This document shows positions 33,707-42,128 of a stretch of 58,184 nucleotides of DNA, piece after piece. Position 1 is the first letter of the stretch. Every line of letters begins with the position of its first letter. The translations under genes and the position numbers were made by a program. The DNA comes from Eubacterium sp. ER2. GTDB lineage: Bacteria > Bacillota > Clostridia > Lachnospirales > Lachnospiraceae. The stretch covers positions 1 through 58,184 of the forward strand of contig NZ_JPJE01000045.1 in assembly GCF_000765215.1 (NCBI RefSeq), in the 5' to 3' direction. Below the pieces are notes generated by a model, which ran no database searches, was not told the origin of the DNA, and was given only the letters and a program-made list of their open reading frames with translations.

Positions 33707-34625
33707 TCAGTTAGTAAGCAATATCAAAAAGACAGGGGCTCCCATTGTGGTGGGACTGGATCCCATGCTCAGCTATATCCCGGAGCAGGTGCAGAAGAAG
33801 GCTTTTGCCGAGTTCGGAGAGACGCTGGAGGGAGCCGCAGAGGCTATCTGGCAGTTCAACAAAGAGATCGTGGACAAGACATACGACCTGATCCCGGCTG
33901 TGAAGCCCCAGATTGCCATGTACGAGCAGTTCGGCATCCCGGGACTTACAGCCTTCAAGAAGACGGTGGACTACTGCAAGGAAAAGGGGCTGGTTGTGAT
34001 CGGCGATATCAAGAGAGGGGACATCGGGTCCACCTCCGCCGCCTACGCTACAGGGCACATCGGGAAGGTGCAGGTGGGCGGCAACACCTTTGCTCCCTTT
34101 GACGAGGATTTTGTGACGGTCAATCCCTATCTTGGCTCTGACGGCGTGAAGCCCTTTATCGATGTGTGCAAGAAAGAGCAGAAGGGCCTCTTCATTCTTG
34201 TAAAGACATCCAACCCCTCCAGCGGGGAGTTCCAGGATCAGCTCATCGACGGGCGTCCGCTCTACGAGCTGGTGGGCGAGAAGGTTAATGAGTGGGGCCA
34301 GGAGTGCATGGGCTGCTCCTACAGCTATGTGGGCGCAGTTGTGGGCGCTACCTATCCGGAGATGGGCAAGGTGCTGCGCAAGATCATGCCCAAGGCCTAC
34401 ATCCTTGTGCCAGGCTACGGCGCCCAGGGCGGCCAGGGAAAAGACCTGGTGCACTTCTTCAACGAGGACGGGCTTGGAGCCATCGTCAACTCCTCCAGAG
34501 GCATCATTGCCGCCTACAAGCAGGAAAAATACGCTTCCTTTGGAGCGGAGGCCTTCGGCGACGCCTCCAGGGCAGCGGTGGAGGACATGATCGCTGACAT
34601 CAGAGGCGCACTGGAGAACCGGTAA
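33699..34625 (+). CDS. pyrF: orotidine-5'-phosphate decarboxylase (long type)
   Basis: This 308-aa enzyme makes UMP from OMP. It is the longer form, with VVGLDPMLSYIP at the start, the catalytic GDIKRGDIGSTSAAYA loop and a late GYGAQGGQGKD phosphate site. The start is TTG at 33699, 8 bases after AAGGAGG, overlapping the pyrC stop. A hairpin (34641-34663) and pyrK follow. Confidence 0.95.
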   Translation: MINQLVSNIKKTGAPIVVGLDPMLSYIPEQVQKKAFAEFGETLEGAAEAIWQFNKEIVDKTYDLIPAVKPQIAMYEQFGIPGLTAFKKTVDYCKEKGLVVIGDIKRGDIGSTSAAYATGHIGKVQVGGNTFAPFDEDFVTVNPYLGSDGVKPFIDVCKKEQKGLFILVKTSNPSSGEFQDQLIDGRPLYELVGEKVNEWGQECMGCSYSYVGAVVGATYPEMGKVLRKIMPKAYILVPGYGAQGGQGKDLVHFFNEDGLGAIVNSSRGIIAAYKQEKYASFGAEAFGDASRAAVEDMIADIRGALENR

Positions 34626-34640
34626 GCAGAGTCGGCGCAG

Positions 34641-34663
34641 GTATCCGCCGGAAGGGCGGATAC
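34641..34663 (+). other. intercistronic hairpin between pyrF and pyrK
   Basis: GTATCCGCC and GGCGGATAC form a 9-bp stem with the 5-base loop GGAAG. No T-tract follows, so it is not a standard terminator. It may affect mRNA stability or processing between pyrF and pyrK. Confidence 0.5.
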
Positions 34664-34689
34664 AGCAGAAAAACAGGAGAAGGAAAAAG

Positions 34690-35472
34690 ATGACAAGGAA
34701 GAAAGAACAGGTACAGATCATCTCCCAGGAGCAGCTTGCGGAGGGGATCTTCAGCATGTGGATACAAACGGAGGCGGCGAAGGCAGCAAAGCCCGGGCAG
34801 TTTATATCCATGTATACAAATGACGGGACAAAGCTGCTGCCCCGACCCATCAGCATCTGCGAGATCGACAGAGAAGGCGGCGCGCTGCGGGTGGTGTACC
34901 GGGTGACAGGAGAACATACCGGGACAGAGCAGTTTTCCCGGATGAAGGCAGGGGATAACCTCTTCATTGTTGGCCCCCTTGGAAACGGCTTCCCGCTGGA
35001 AAGGGCAAAAGGGAAAAAGGCCTTCCTCATGGGCGGCGGCATCGGCGTGCCTCCCATCCTGGAGCTGGCAAAGGAGCTGGACTGTGGGAAAAAGCAGATC
35101 ATTGCCGGGTACAGGGACGCGCAGACCTTCCTGCGGGAGGAATTTGAAAAGAGCGGAGAGCTCTACATCTCCACAGAGGACGGAAGCGAGGGCGTGAAGG
35201 GAAACGTGCTGGACGCGGTGCGGGAGCTCGGCCTGGAGGCGGATATCATCTACGCCTGCGGCCCTACACCCATGCTCCGGGCGATCAAGCAGTACGCGCA
35301 GGAAAGGGGAACCAAGTGTTACATTTCCCTGGAGGAGAGGATGGCCTGCGGCATCGGCGCCTGTCTCGGGTGCGTGTGCCAGACAAAGGAGAAGGACGCC
35401 CACAGTAATGTGAACAATAAAAGGATCTGCAAGGACGGACCGGTCTTTTTAGCGACGGAGGTGGAGATCTGA
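34690..35472 (+). CDS. pyrK: dihydroorotate dehydrogenase electron transfer subunit PyrK
   Basis: PyrK (260 aa) carries FAD and a 2Fe-2S cluster and passes electrons from PyrD to NAD. The FAD site is LLPRPISICEID and the NAD-side loop is GGGIGVPPILELAKEL. The cluster cysteines are in ERMACGIGACLGCVCQTK plus a Cys in RICKDGPVF. Its stop overlaps the pyrD start (TGATG), as expected for subunits of one heterotetramer. Confidence 0.95.
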   Translation: MTRKKEQVQIISQEQLAEGIFSMWIQTEAAKAAKPGQFISMYTNDGTKLLPRPISICEIDREGGALRVVYRVTGEHTGTEQFSRMKAGDNLFIVGPLGNGFPLERAKGKKAFLMGGGIGVPPILELAKELDCGKKQIIAGYRDAQTFLREEFEKSGELYISTEDGSEGVKGNVLDAVRELGLEADIIYACGPTPMLRAIKQYAQERGTKCYISLEERMACGIGACLGCVCQTKEKDAHSNVNNKRICKDGPVFLATEVEI

Positions 35473-36374
35473 TGGACATGAGAGTAAATATAGCGGGTGT
35501 AGAGTGGAAGAACCCGGTGACCGTGGCTTCCGGCACCTTTGGTTCCGGTGAAGAGTTTTCAGAATTCGTGGATCTGAACCGTCTGGGAGCTGTGACCACA
35601 AAGGGCGTGGCAAACGTGCCCTGGAGCGGCAACCCGACGCCCCGTGTGGCGGAAGTGTACGGCGGTATGATGAACGCCATCGGCCTGCAGAACCCGGGGA
35701 TTGAGCTGTTCTGCCAGAGGGATATCCCCTATCTGAAGCAGTTTGATACAAAGATCATCGTGAATGTGTGCGGCCACGCGCCGGAGGAGTACCTGGCAGT
35801 GGTGGAGCGGCTTCAGGACGAGCCCATCGACATGATGGAGATCAACATCTCCTGCCCCAATGTGAACGCGGGATTTCTGGCCTTCGGGCAGGATGCGGGA
35901 CATGTGGAGGAGCTGACAGCGCAGATCAAAAAGATCGCAAAGCAGCCGGTGATCATGAAGCTGACTCCCAATGTGACGGATATCACAGAGATTGCGAAGG
36001 CGGCGGAGGCGGGCGGCGCGGATGCCATCTCTCTTATCAACACACTGACCGGTATGAAGATCGACATCAACCGCAGGACATTCGCCCTGGCCAATAAGAC
36101 CGGCGGCGTGTCCGGCCCGGCAGTCCACCCCATTGCCGTGCGCATGGTGTACCAGGCGGCCCAGGCAGTCCGCATCCCCATCATCGGTATGGGAGGCATT
36201 GCCACGGCGGAGGATGCCATCGAGATGATCCTGGCCGGGGCCAGCGCCGTGTCGGTGGGGACAGCCAACTTCCACGACCCGGCCGTGACCTTGAAGGTCA
36301 TTGACGGCATCGGGAAGTATATGGAGAAGTATGGCTTTGAGACCGTGAAGGACATGGTGGGAGCTGTGAGATAG
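35472..36374 (+). CDS. pyrD: dihydroorotate dehydrogenase catalytic subunit, class 1B
   Basis: PyrD (300 aa) oxidises dihydroorotate to orotate using FMN. It has the class 1 signature NPVTVASGTFG and TKGVANVPWSGNP, active-site Cys in MEINISCPNVNAG, and the FMN phosphate loops MGGIATAEDAIE and GASAVSVGTAN. Its partner PyrK lies directly upstream, which fits class 1B. The stop (TAG at 36372) is followed in the same frame by 40 more codons of plausible coding sequence. Confidence 0.96.
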   Translation: MDMRVNIAGVEWKNPVTVASGTFGSGEEFSEFVDLNRLGAVTTKGVANVPWSGNPTPRVAEVYGGMMNAIGLQNPGIELFCQRDIPYLKQFDTKIIVNVCGHAPEEYLAVVERLQDEPIDMMEINISCPNVNAGFLAFGQDAGHVEELTAQIKKIAKQPVIMKLTPNVTDITEIAKAAEAGGADAISLINTLTGMKIDINRRTFALANKTGGVSGPAVHPIAVRMVYQAAQAVRIPIIGMGGIATAEDAIEMILAGASAVSVGTANFHDPAVTLKVIDGIGKYMEKYGFETVKDMVGAVR

Positions 36375-36404
36375 AAGGCAGTCGGCGAGGCGGCCCGGCA
36401 GATG

Positions 36405-36497
36405 GTAAAGGTGATCCTGGAAAAATATATTCCTGTATTCGCAGAGCTGCGGGAGAGGATAGAGAAGGATTACGGGGAGCTTGTTTCGGACCTCTGA
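36405..36497 (+). CDS. very short ORF after pyrD, uncharacterised
   Basis: An ATG in the same frame as pyrD opens a 30-codon reading frame (MVKVILEKYIPVFAELRERI...) with a strong helical, charged look, ending at TGA. Ten further in-frame codons separate it from the pyrD stop (KAVGEAARQ). No good ribosome binding site precedes the ATG. It may be a remnant, a readthrough tail or chance; I cannot assign a function. Confidence 0.25.
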   Translation, partial: VKVILEKYIPVFAELRERIEKDYGELVSDL

Positions 36498-36536
36498 GAA
36501 TATGTGCAGTGCAGAGCAAGCGCGGTGTAAAAAATA

Positions 36537-36593
36537 AAAACAGTTCCGTAATATGCGTATGATCGGGAGAGCATATTGCGGAGCTGTTTTTGT
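36537..36593 (+). terminator. terminator after pyrD
   Basis: AAACAG-TTCCG-AATATGC pairs with GCATATT-CGGA-CTGTTT with few mismatches around a 14-base loop, then TTTTG. It separates pyrCFKD from pyrE. The stretch 36375-36713 holds this hairpin, the short ORF at 36405 and the pyrE promoter; nothing else is seen. Confidence 0.75.
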
Positions 36594-36631
36594 TTGAGAA
36601 ACAGGATAGAGATATTGCCCCAACAGACCGA

Positions 36632-36660
36632 TTGAAAATACATCCCACCTATGTTAAAAT
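36632..36660 (+). promoter_or_regulatory. pyrE promoter
   Basis: TTGAAA and TAAAAT are 17 bases apart, 53 bases before the pyrE ATG. Its position shows that the longer pyrE frame beginning at 36651 is not the real start. I see no clear PyrR attenuator in the leader. Confidence 0.72.
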
Positions 36661-36713
36661 TGAAAAGAAAAATTCATGTTAAATACTCACAGATCACAGG
36701 AGGCTTTATAGAT

Positions 36714-37394
36714 ATGGAAGGATACAAGCAGGAATTTATCCGTTTTATGGTGGACAGCGATGTGCTGAAATTTGGAGATTTTACTTTGAAGAGCGGGAGA
36801 AAATCTCCATTTTTCATGAACGCCGGCGCTTACGTGACAGGCTCTCAGTTAAAGAAGCTGGGAGAGTACTACGCAAAGGCTATACACGACAGGTACGGGG
36901 ATGATTTTGACGTTCTCTTCGGGCCTGCCTACAAGGGAATCCCCCTGGCAGTGGTGACAGCCATCGCCTACAGTGAGCTCTACGGAAAAGAGATCCGCTA
37001 CTGCTCAGACCGCAAGGAGGAGAAGGACCACGGCGCGGACAAGGGAAGCTTCCTCGGCAGCAGTCTGAGGGACGGCGACCGGGTTATCATGATCGAGGAT
37101 GTGACTACTTCCGGGAAATCCATGGAGGAGACTGTGCCCAAGGTGAGAGGCGCGGCGGATGTGACCATTGTGGGCCTCATGGTGTCCCTGGACCGGATGG
37201 AGGTCGGAAAGGGTGGCGTGAAGAAGGCCCTGGACGAGGTGAAGGAGCTGTACGGGTTTGACACAGCGGCCATCGTCACCATGGCAGAGGTGGTGGAGTG
37301 CCTCTACAATAAAGAATGTGATGGAAAGGTTGTCATCGACGATACATTAAAGGCGGCTATCGACGCATACTATGAACAGTACGGAGCAAAATAG
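36714..37394 (+). CDS. pyrE: orotate phosphoribosyltransferase
   Basis: PyrE (226 aa) makes OMP from orotate and PRPP. The PRPP-binding motif is RVIMIEDVTTSGKS; other family points are FTLKSGRKSPFFMNAG and FGPAYKGIPLAVVTA. The ATG at 36714 lies 10 bases after AGGAGG. With pyrC, F, K and D the cell can make UMP from carbamoyl-aspartate; pyrB and car genes are not in this window. Confidence 0.95.
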   Translation: MEGYKQEFIRFMVDSDVLKFGDFTLKSGRKSPFFMNAGAYVTGSQLKKLGEYYAKAIHDRYGDDFDVLFGPAYKGIPLAVVTAIAYSELYGKEIRYCSDRKEEKDHGADKGSFLGSSLRDGDRVIMIEDVTTSGKSMEETVPKVRGAADVTIVGLMVSLDRMEVGKGGVKKALDEVKELYGFDTAAIVTMAEVVECLYNKECDGKVVIDDTLKAAIDAYYEQYGAK

Positions 37395-37406
37395 GAGGAA
37401 GTTGCT

Positions 37407-37559
37407 ATGAATGAGAAAGCATACAGATCTATGGCGTTTGCGGGAACCGGAAATATAGCTATCGGCATTGTGATGATCGTGGTGGGCACAGTGGCAGGCA
37501 TCCTGGCCATCATAAGCGGGGCCAGACTCCTGAAGGAGAAAAATGGCCTGATGTTTTAG
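37407..37559 (+). CDS. small single-span membrane protein, function unknown
   Basis: This 50-aa reading frame starts with ATG at 37407 after AGGAGGAAGTT and ends at TAG. MNEKAYRSMAF precedes one hydrophobic span (about 14-38, IAIGIVMIVVGTVAGILAII) and a basic tail (GARLLKEKNGLMF). It begins 12 bases after the pyrE stop, and a strong ribosome binding site makes it likely to be translated. The family is not one I can name. Confidence 0.65.
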   Translation: MNEKAYRSMAFAGTGNIAIGIVMIVVGTVAGILAIISGARLLKEKNGLMF

Positions 37560-37607
37560 AGAAAGCAGTCTGCGCGGCGGACTGAACGGAGGAGTAGAAG
37601 ACAGATT

Positions 37608-38087
37608 TTGAGTTATAAAAAAGGCAGGGGAATACGTATACTGGGGAAGATCCTCTTTATCCTGTATATGGCATTTATCGTGTATTTTCTGCTGTTTTCT
37701 GATCTGTACGGGCGAACTGGCCCGGCCAGCGAGTACCACTACAATCTGGTCCTGTTCCGGGAGATCAGGAGGTTCTGGACGTACAGGCATCAGCTTGGCA
37801 CCTATGCCGTGTTTTCCAATCTCTTTGGAAATGTGCTGATCTTTATGCCTTTTGGGTTTTTCCTGCCTATGGCGAGCCGGTACAGGAGCTTTGCCGCAGC
37901 CGTGCTGTACAGCTTTTCGCTGAGCCTGATGGTGGAGACCTTTCAGCTCTTGACGAAGGTGGGCAGCTTTGACGTGGACGACCTGCTCCTGAACACCATA
38001 GGAGGAGCGGCAGGATACATCATATTTATCATATGCGCAGCGATAAGGAGACACCATGCTTCTAAGAAGAATAAGAGAAGCCATTGA
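37608..38087 (+). CDS. VanZ-like family membrane protein
   Basis: This 159-aa protein has about four membrane spans (about 12-28, 65-85, 90-110, 128-148). It has the VanZ-like pattern NLVLFREI, NLFGNVLIFMPFGFFLP, ETFQLLTKVGSFDVDDLLLNTIGG. VanZ confers teicoplanin tolerance in enterococci, but most homologues have no known role. The start is TTG at 37608 with GGAGGAG 12 bases upstream, a rather long gap. The next gene overlaps its 3' end by 32 bases. Confidence 0.85.
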   Translation: MSYKKGRGIRILGKILFILYMAFIVYFLLFSDLYGRTGPASEYHYNLVLFREIRRFWTYRHQLGTYAVFSNLFGNVLIFMPFGFFLPMASRYRSFAAAVLYSFSLSLMVETFQLLTKVGSFDVDDLLLNTIGGAAGYIIFIICAAIRRHHASKKNKRSH

Positions 38088-38454
38088 GGAGATGGCGGAG
38101 GGAAGAAAAAAGAAAAAAATTGAAAAAGAAAAGATGAAAAGGCGCAGCCGGAAATACGGACAGGCGCAGCTGAAGCACTCCAGAAGGGGAATAAGAGCCA
38201 CTTTCCTGGCAGTGTGCTGCCTGTTCCTTCTGGTGCTGGCTTTTTCTGCATCATACATAACCAGAGGAGATGTGGGGCTCCTGATCGGCGTCGTAGGTCT
38301 CTTTGCCCTTGTCCTGGCCATCGTCGGTCTGAAGGACGCTGTCCAGGGCTTTAAGGAGCGGGAGAAGAACTACGTGACCTGCAAGGTGGGCGCGGCGTTG
38401 AACGGCCTTCTTCTTCTCGGGCTGATCGCAATATTTTTAAGGGGGCTGTTTTAG
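38056..38454 (+). CDS. small two- to three-span membrane protein, uncharacterised
   Basis: This 132-aa protein starts with a very basic helix (residues 1-45, Lys/Arg/Glu-rich) and has hydrophobic spans at about 46-66, 72-90 and 112-130. The ATG at 38056 follows AAGGAG inside the VanZ gene, so the 32-base overlap is probably real. It may belong to a Lachnospiraceae family of unknown function (DUF6142-like), which I cannot confirm. The aminopeptidase gene starts immediately after its stop codon. Confidence 0.7.
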   Translation: MLLRRIREAIEEMAEGRKKKKIEKEKMKRRSRKYGQAQLKHSRRGIRATFLAVCCLFLLVLAFSASYITRGDVGLLIGVVGLFALVLAIVGLKDAVQGFKEREKNYVTCKVGAALNGLLLLGLIAIFLRGLF

Positions 38455-40512
38455 ATGGCAGAGCTGACAGAAGAAAGATATGAACTTGCAATAGAAAGAA
38501 TTTCGCAGATCCCGGATGAGAGGGCGGCAGGAGAGAGGTTCCGGCCCTGGTTCCGGCGCACTGCGGAATTTATTCTTTTATTGGACAGATTTTACCGATG
38601 CGTCCGGTCCGGGGAATACCGGAGATCCTCTCTGGAGGAGCTGAAGGAGTGGAATAGGCGGCTGTACGAGGACATTTTGCCGGAAAATTACGGGACCAGC
38701 TTTGGAAATCCAGCCTGGGCAGTGGACCAGCTGGGGGAGGAGTACGGCCAGATATTAAGCTTTCTCTACGCTGAGATACGAGGCGGCATCCCCTACGCGG
38801 CGGAGGAGAAGACGGAGTATCTGGATATTCTGTACGAGCTCTTCATTGAGATTTACAACTGCTTTGAGGAGGAAGAGGAGCCGTCGGTGCACACCCTGCG
38901 GGACATCATCTACTGGTATGCCAGCGACTACTGCGATGTGTTCGTGGCGGACCGGACCTTGGATCAGATCGACCCGGAGAAGACATTTGCCCTGGACATC
39001 ATAGAGGGCAGTGACCTTGGGGATCCCAGATACCTCTATTTCTTCGGGGAATATGTAAGTGAAAATGAGCTGGGGACGGCCGCGTATCTGGCCTCCCTGC
39101 CGGAGGAGACCATCCGCAGGATGGCGGACGTGTACACAGAGGGCTACCGGGTGGGCTTTGTCAACACGGGAAAGGATCTGTCAAAGAAGAGTACAGTCAA
39201 CATTCGCTACACCCTGGGATTTGAACGGGTGGTGAAAATGGCGGTGGAGAATTTCGCCCGGATGGGGCTTTCGCCGGTGATCTACAGGGCGGCAGCCAGC
39301 GCTCTGACAAAGAGGGGAGCCGGGCGTGTGGGCTACCACGGCGGCATTCCCAACATGCAGTACGACTACGACCACAGGAATGACCAGGGCCTTTTCTTCA
39401 ACAAGCGTTTTATGGAGAGAAAGCTGGAGGTTATGCATACCTTCTATGAGAGAAATAAAAAGCTGGCCCTGGGGCTTGCCGGGCCGGCCGTCATGGAGAC
39501 CTTTGGTGAGAAGCCCTTTGCGCCGGAGCCAAAGCAGGAGGCGGTGGCGCTGACGGCCAAGCAGGAGGAGCTGATGCTCCTCTACGACAGCCGTTCCTCC
39601 CAGATGACCAACCAGTACATCCCGGGGGATGAGAGGAGTTTCACCATCATCGCCTGGCCGGTTCCTGAGATTGGGGAGAAGTATCCGGAGATTTTTGACG
39701 AGGTGATCCGGATCAATACCCTGGACGCAGAGCTCTACGGAAAGGTTCAGCAAACGCTCATCAATGCCCTGGACCAGGGAGAGTATGTGCGCATCCTCGG
39801 CAGAGGCGGCAACAGGACGGACATGACCGTGCAGCTCTTCCGGCTTAAGGATCCTGCAAAGGAGACCATCTTTGAAAACTGCGTGGCGGATGTGAACATC
39901 CCTGTGGGGGAGGTCTTTACCTCCCCGGTGCTGGAGGGCACCCGGGGTACGCTCCACGTCAGCCATGTGTACCTGAATGGTCTGCAGTTCAAAGACCTGG
40001 AGCTGACCTTTGAGGATGGCATGATCACCGGCTACCGGTGCGGGAACTTTGCGGACGAGGAGGAGGGGAAGAAGTATATCTATGACAACATCCTTTTCCG
40101 GCACGAGACTCTGCCTCTGGGAGAGTTTGCCATCGGAACCAACACCACAGCCTATGTGACGGCCAGAAAATATGGCATCGGGGACAAGATGCCCATTCTC
40201 ATCGCTGAGAAGACAGGCCCCCACTTTGCGGTGGGCGACACCTGCTACAGCTGGGCGGAGGACATCAAAGTGTATAACCCGGACGGCAAGGAGATCGTGG
40301 CCAGGGACAACTCGGTGTCTGCGCTGCGCAGGGAGGACGTGTCAAAGGCTTACTTCCACTGTCATACGGACATCACCATACCCTATGAGGAGCTGGGCCG
40401 GATCGCGGTGGTGACAGGGGACGGACGGGAGATTTCCCTCATCGAAAATGGAGAATTTGTGCTTCCCGGCACAGAGATTTTAAATGAACCATTGAAAAAT
40501 ACGAATAAATAA
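38455..40512 (+). CDS. M29-family aminopeptidase with long N-terminal extension
   Basis: This 685-aa protein ends in a complete M29 aminopeptidase domain. Predicted metal ligands are E486 (PVGEVFTSP), E557 (LGEFAIGTN), H590 (GPHFAVGD), H637 and D639 (CHTD), all present. M29 enzymes are usually about 410 residues, metal-dependent and cytosolic, and release N-terminal amino acids from peptides. Here about 230-270 extra residues precede the domain: mostly helical, Tyr- and Glu-rich (LSFLYAEIRGGIPYAAEEKTEY, YDVFVADRTLDQ-like), and unrelated to domains I recognise. The gene is the last of a run starting with the VanZ-like gene. Confidence 0.85.
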   Translation: MAELTEERYELAIERISQIPDERAAGERFRPWFRRTAEFILLLDRFYRCVRSGEYRRSSLEELKEWNRRLYEDILPENYGTSFGNPAWAVDQLGEEYGQILSFLYAEIRGGIPYAAEEKTEYLDILYELFIEIYNCFEEEEEPSVHTLRDIIYWYASDYCDVFVADRTLDQIDPEKTFALDIIEGSDLGDPRYLYFFGEYVSENELGTAAYLASLPEETIRRMADVYTEGYRVGFVNTGKDLSKKSTVNIRYTLGFERVVKMAVENFARMGLSPVIYRAAASALTKRGAGRVGYHGGIPNMQYDYDHRNDQGLFFNKRFMERKLEVMHTFYERNKKLALGLAGPAVMETFGEKPFAPEPKQEAVALTAKQEELMLLYDSRSSQMTNQYIPGDERSFTIIAWPVPEIGEKYPEIFDEVIRINTLDAELYGKVQQTLINALDQGEYVRILGRGGNRTDMTVQLFRLKDPAKETIFENCVADVNIPVGEVFTSPVLEGTRGTLHVSHVYLNGLQFKDLELTFEDGMITGYRCGNFADEEEGKKYIYDNILFRHETLPLGEFAIGTNTTAYVTARKYGIGDKMPILIAEKTGPHFAVGDTCYSWAEDIKVYNPDGKEIVARDNSVSALRREDVSKAYFHCHTDITIPYEELGRIAVVTGDGREISLIENGEFVLPGTEILNEPLKNTNK

Positions 40513-40576
40513 GCTATGATTTATCTGCAAAACTTATAAATAAGCGGAAATCATACAAGCGGAAAGGATGGAAACT

Positions 40577-41089
40577 ATGCCAAAAGTAGGAATTGTAATG
40601 GGCAGTGACTCTGACATGAAGGTCATGAGCAAGGCTGCCGATATGCTGGAAAAACTGGGGATCGAGTATGAGATGACGATCATCTCCGCTCACAGGGAGC
40701 CAGATGTGTTCTTTGAGTATGCAAAGAGCGCGGAGGAGAAGGACTTTAAGGTGATCATCGCGGGAGCAGGCATGGCTGCCCATCTGCCGGGTATGTGCGC
40801 TGCCATTTTCCCCATGCCGGTCATCGGCGTGCCCATGTCAGGAAAGAACCTGGCCGGAGAGGACGCGCTTTTTTCAATCGTACAGATGCCGCCCGGAATT
40901 CCGGTTGCCACAGTTGCCATTGACGGAGGCATGAACGCGGCCATCCTGGCAGCGAAGATCCTGGCTACCTCAGACGCGGCTCTTCTTGAGAGACTGAAGG
41001 CCTACACACAGGAGATGAAAGAGACCGTGCAGGCAAAGGCGGCGAAGCTGGACGAACTTGGCTATAAAGAATACATGAAACAGATGTAG
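40577..41089 (+). CDS. purE: N5-carboxyaminoimidazole ribonucleotide mutase (PurE class I)
   Basis: PurE (170 aa) converts N5-CAIR to CAIR. Family marks are GIVMGSDSDMKVM, the catalytic His in ISAHREPD, AGAGMAAHLPGM and GVPMSGKNLAGEDAL. The ATG at 40577 is preferred over the one at 40568, which abuts the ribosome binding site GGAAAGG. An 8-bp inverted repeat (TATGATTT / AAATCATA, 40515-40555) lies in the leader. First of four purine genes. Confidence 0.95.
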   Translation: MPKVGIVMGSDSDMKVMSKAADMLEKLGIEYEMTIISAHREPDVFFEYAKSAEEKDFKVIIAGAGMAAHLPGMCAAIFPMPVIGVPMSGKNLAGEDALFSIVQMPPGIPVATVAIDGGMNAAILAAKILATSDAALLERLKAYTQEMKETVQAKAAKLDELGYKEYMKQM

Positions 41090-41102
41090 TGAGGAGAAAA
41101 GT

Positions 41103-42128
41103 ATGGATTACAAGAATGCTGGTGTAGATATTGAGGCGGGTTACAGATCCGTGGAACTGATGAAGGAGCATGTGAAGAAGACCATGCGCCCCGAGGTGCT
41201 GGGGGGGCTGGGCGGATTTTCCGGCGCCTTCTCACTTAGCAAGATCAAGGAGATGGAGGACCCGGTCCTCCTGTCCGGCACAGACGGCTGCGGCACAAAA
41301 GTGAAGCTGGCCATGATCCTGGACAAGCATGACACCATCGGTATCGACGCGGTGGCCATGTGTGTCAACGACATTGCCTGCGCAGGCGGGGAGCCCCTGT
41401 TCTTCCTGGACTACATAGCCTGCGGAAAGAACTATCCGGAAAAGATCGCTGACATTGTAAAAGGAGTGGCGGAAGGCTGCATCCAGTCTGAGGCGGCTCT
41501 CATCGGCGGCGAGACGGCGGAGCATCCCGGACTTATGCCGGAAGATGATTATGATCTGGCCGGATTTGCAGTGGGCGTCTGTGACAGAAAAGATATGATC
41601 ACTGGGGAGAACCTGGCAGAGGGAGATGTGCTCATCGGCATGGCTTCTTCCGGTGTGCACAGCAATGGATTTTCCCTGGTGCGCAAAGTCTTTGAGATGA
41701 CAAGGGAGTCTCTGGATACATATTATGATGAGCTTGGGAAGACCCTGGGGGAGGCTCTCCTGGCCCCTACGAGGATTTATGTAAAAGCCCTCAAGAGCGT
41801 GAAAAACGCAGGAGTCAAGGTAAAGGCCTGCAGCCACATCACAGGGGGCGGCTTCTACGAGAACGTGCCCCGTATGCTGAAGGAAGGCACCCACGCAGTG
41901 ATCGAGAAAGACAGCTATCCGGTGCCGCCTATTTTTGACATGCTGGCAAAGCAGGGCCATGTGGAAGAGCAGATGATGTACAACACATTTAACATGGGTA
42001 TCGGCATGGTTGTGGCAGTGGATCCGAAGGATGTGGACGCAGCCATGGAAGCCATGAAAGCGGCAGGAGATACGCCTTATGTGATCGGCCATATCAAAGC
42101 CGGAGATAAAGGAGTCACATTATGCTAA
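41103..42128 (+). CDS. purM: phosphoribosylformylglycinamidine cyclo-ligase
   Basis: PurM (341 aa) closes FGAM to AIR with ATP. The start DYKNAGVDIEAGYRSVELM, LSGTDGCGTKVKLA, MCVNDIACAGGEPLFFLDY, GGETAEHPGLM and ITGGGFYENVPRML are all classic. Length is normal. Its stop overlaps purN by 7 bases. Confidence 0.96.
   Translation: MDYKNAGVDIEAGYRSVELMKEHVKKTMRPEVLGGLGGFSGAFSLSKIKEMEDPVLLSGTDGCGTKVKLAMILDKHDTIGIDAVAMCVNDIACAGGEPLFFLDYIACGKNYPEKIADIVKGVAEGCIQSEAALIGGETAEHPGLMPEDDYDLAGFAVGVCDRKDMITGENLAEGDVLIGMASSGVHSNGFSLVRKVFEMTRESLDTYYDELGKTLGEALLAPTRIYVKALKSVKNAGVKVKACSHITGGGFYENVPRMLKEGTHAVIEKDSYPVPPIFDMLAKQGHVEEQMMYNTFNMGIGMVVAVDPKDVDAAMEAMKAAGDTPYVIGHIKAGDKGVTLC

Noticed and set aside
36538-36593. 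Possible PyrR attenuator after pyrD
   Set aside because: The loop (GATCGGGAGAGCAT) only weakly resembles the PyrR-binding consensus and the hairpin lies after pyrD, before the pyrE promoter, so a plain terminator is simpler.
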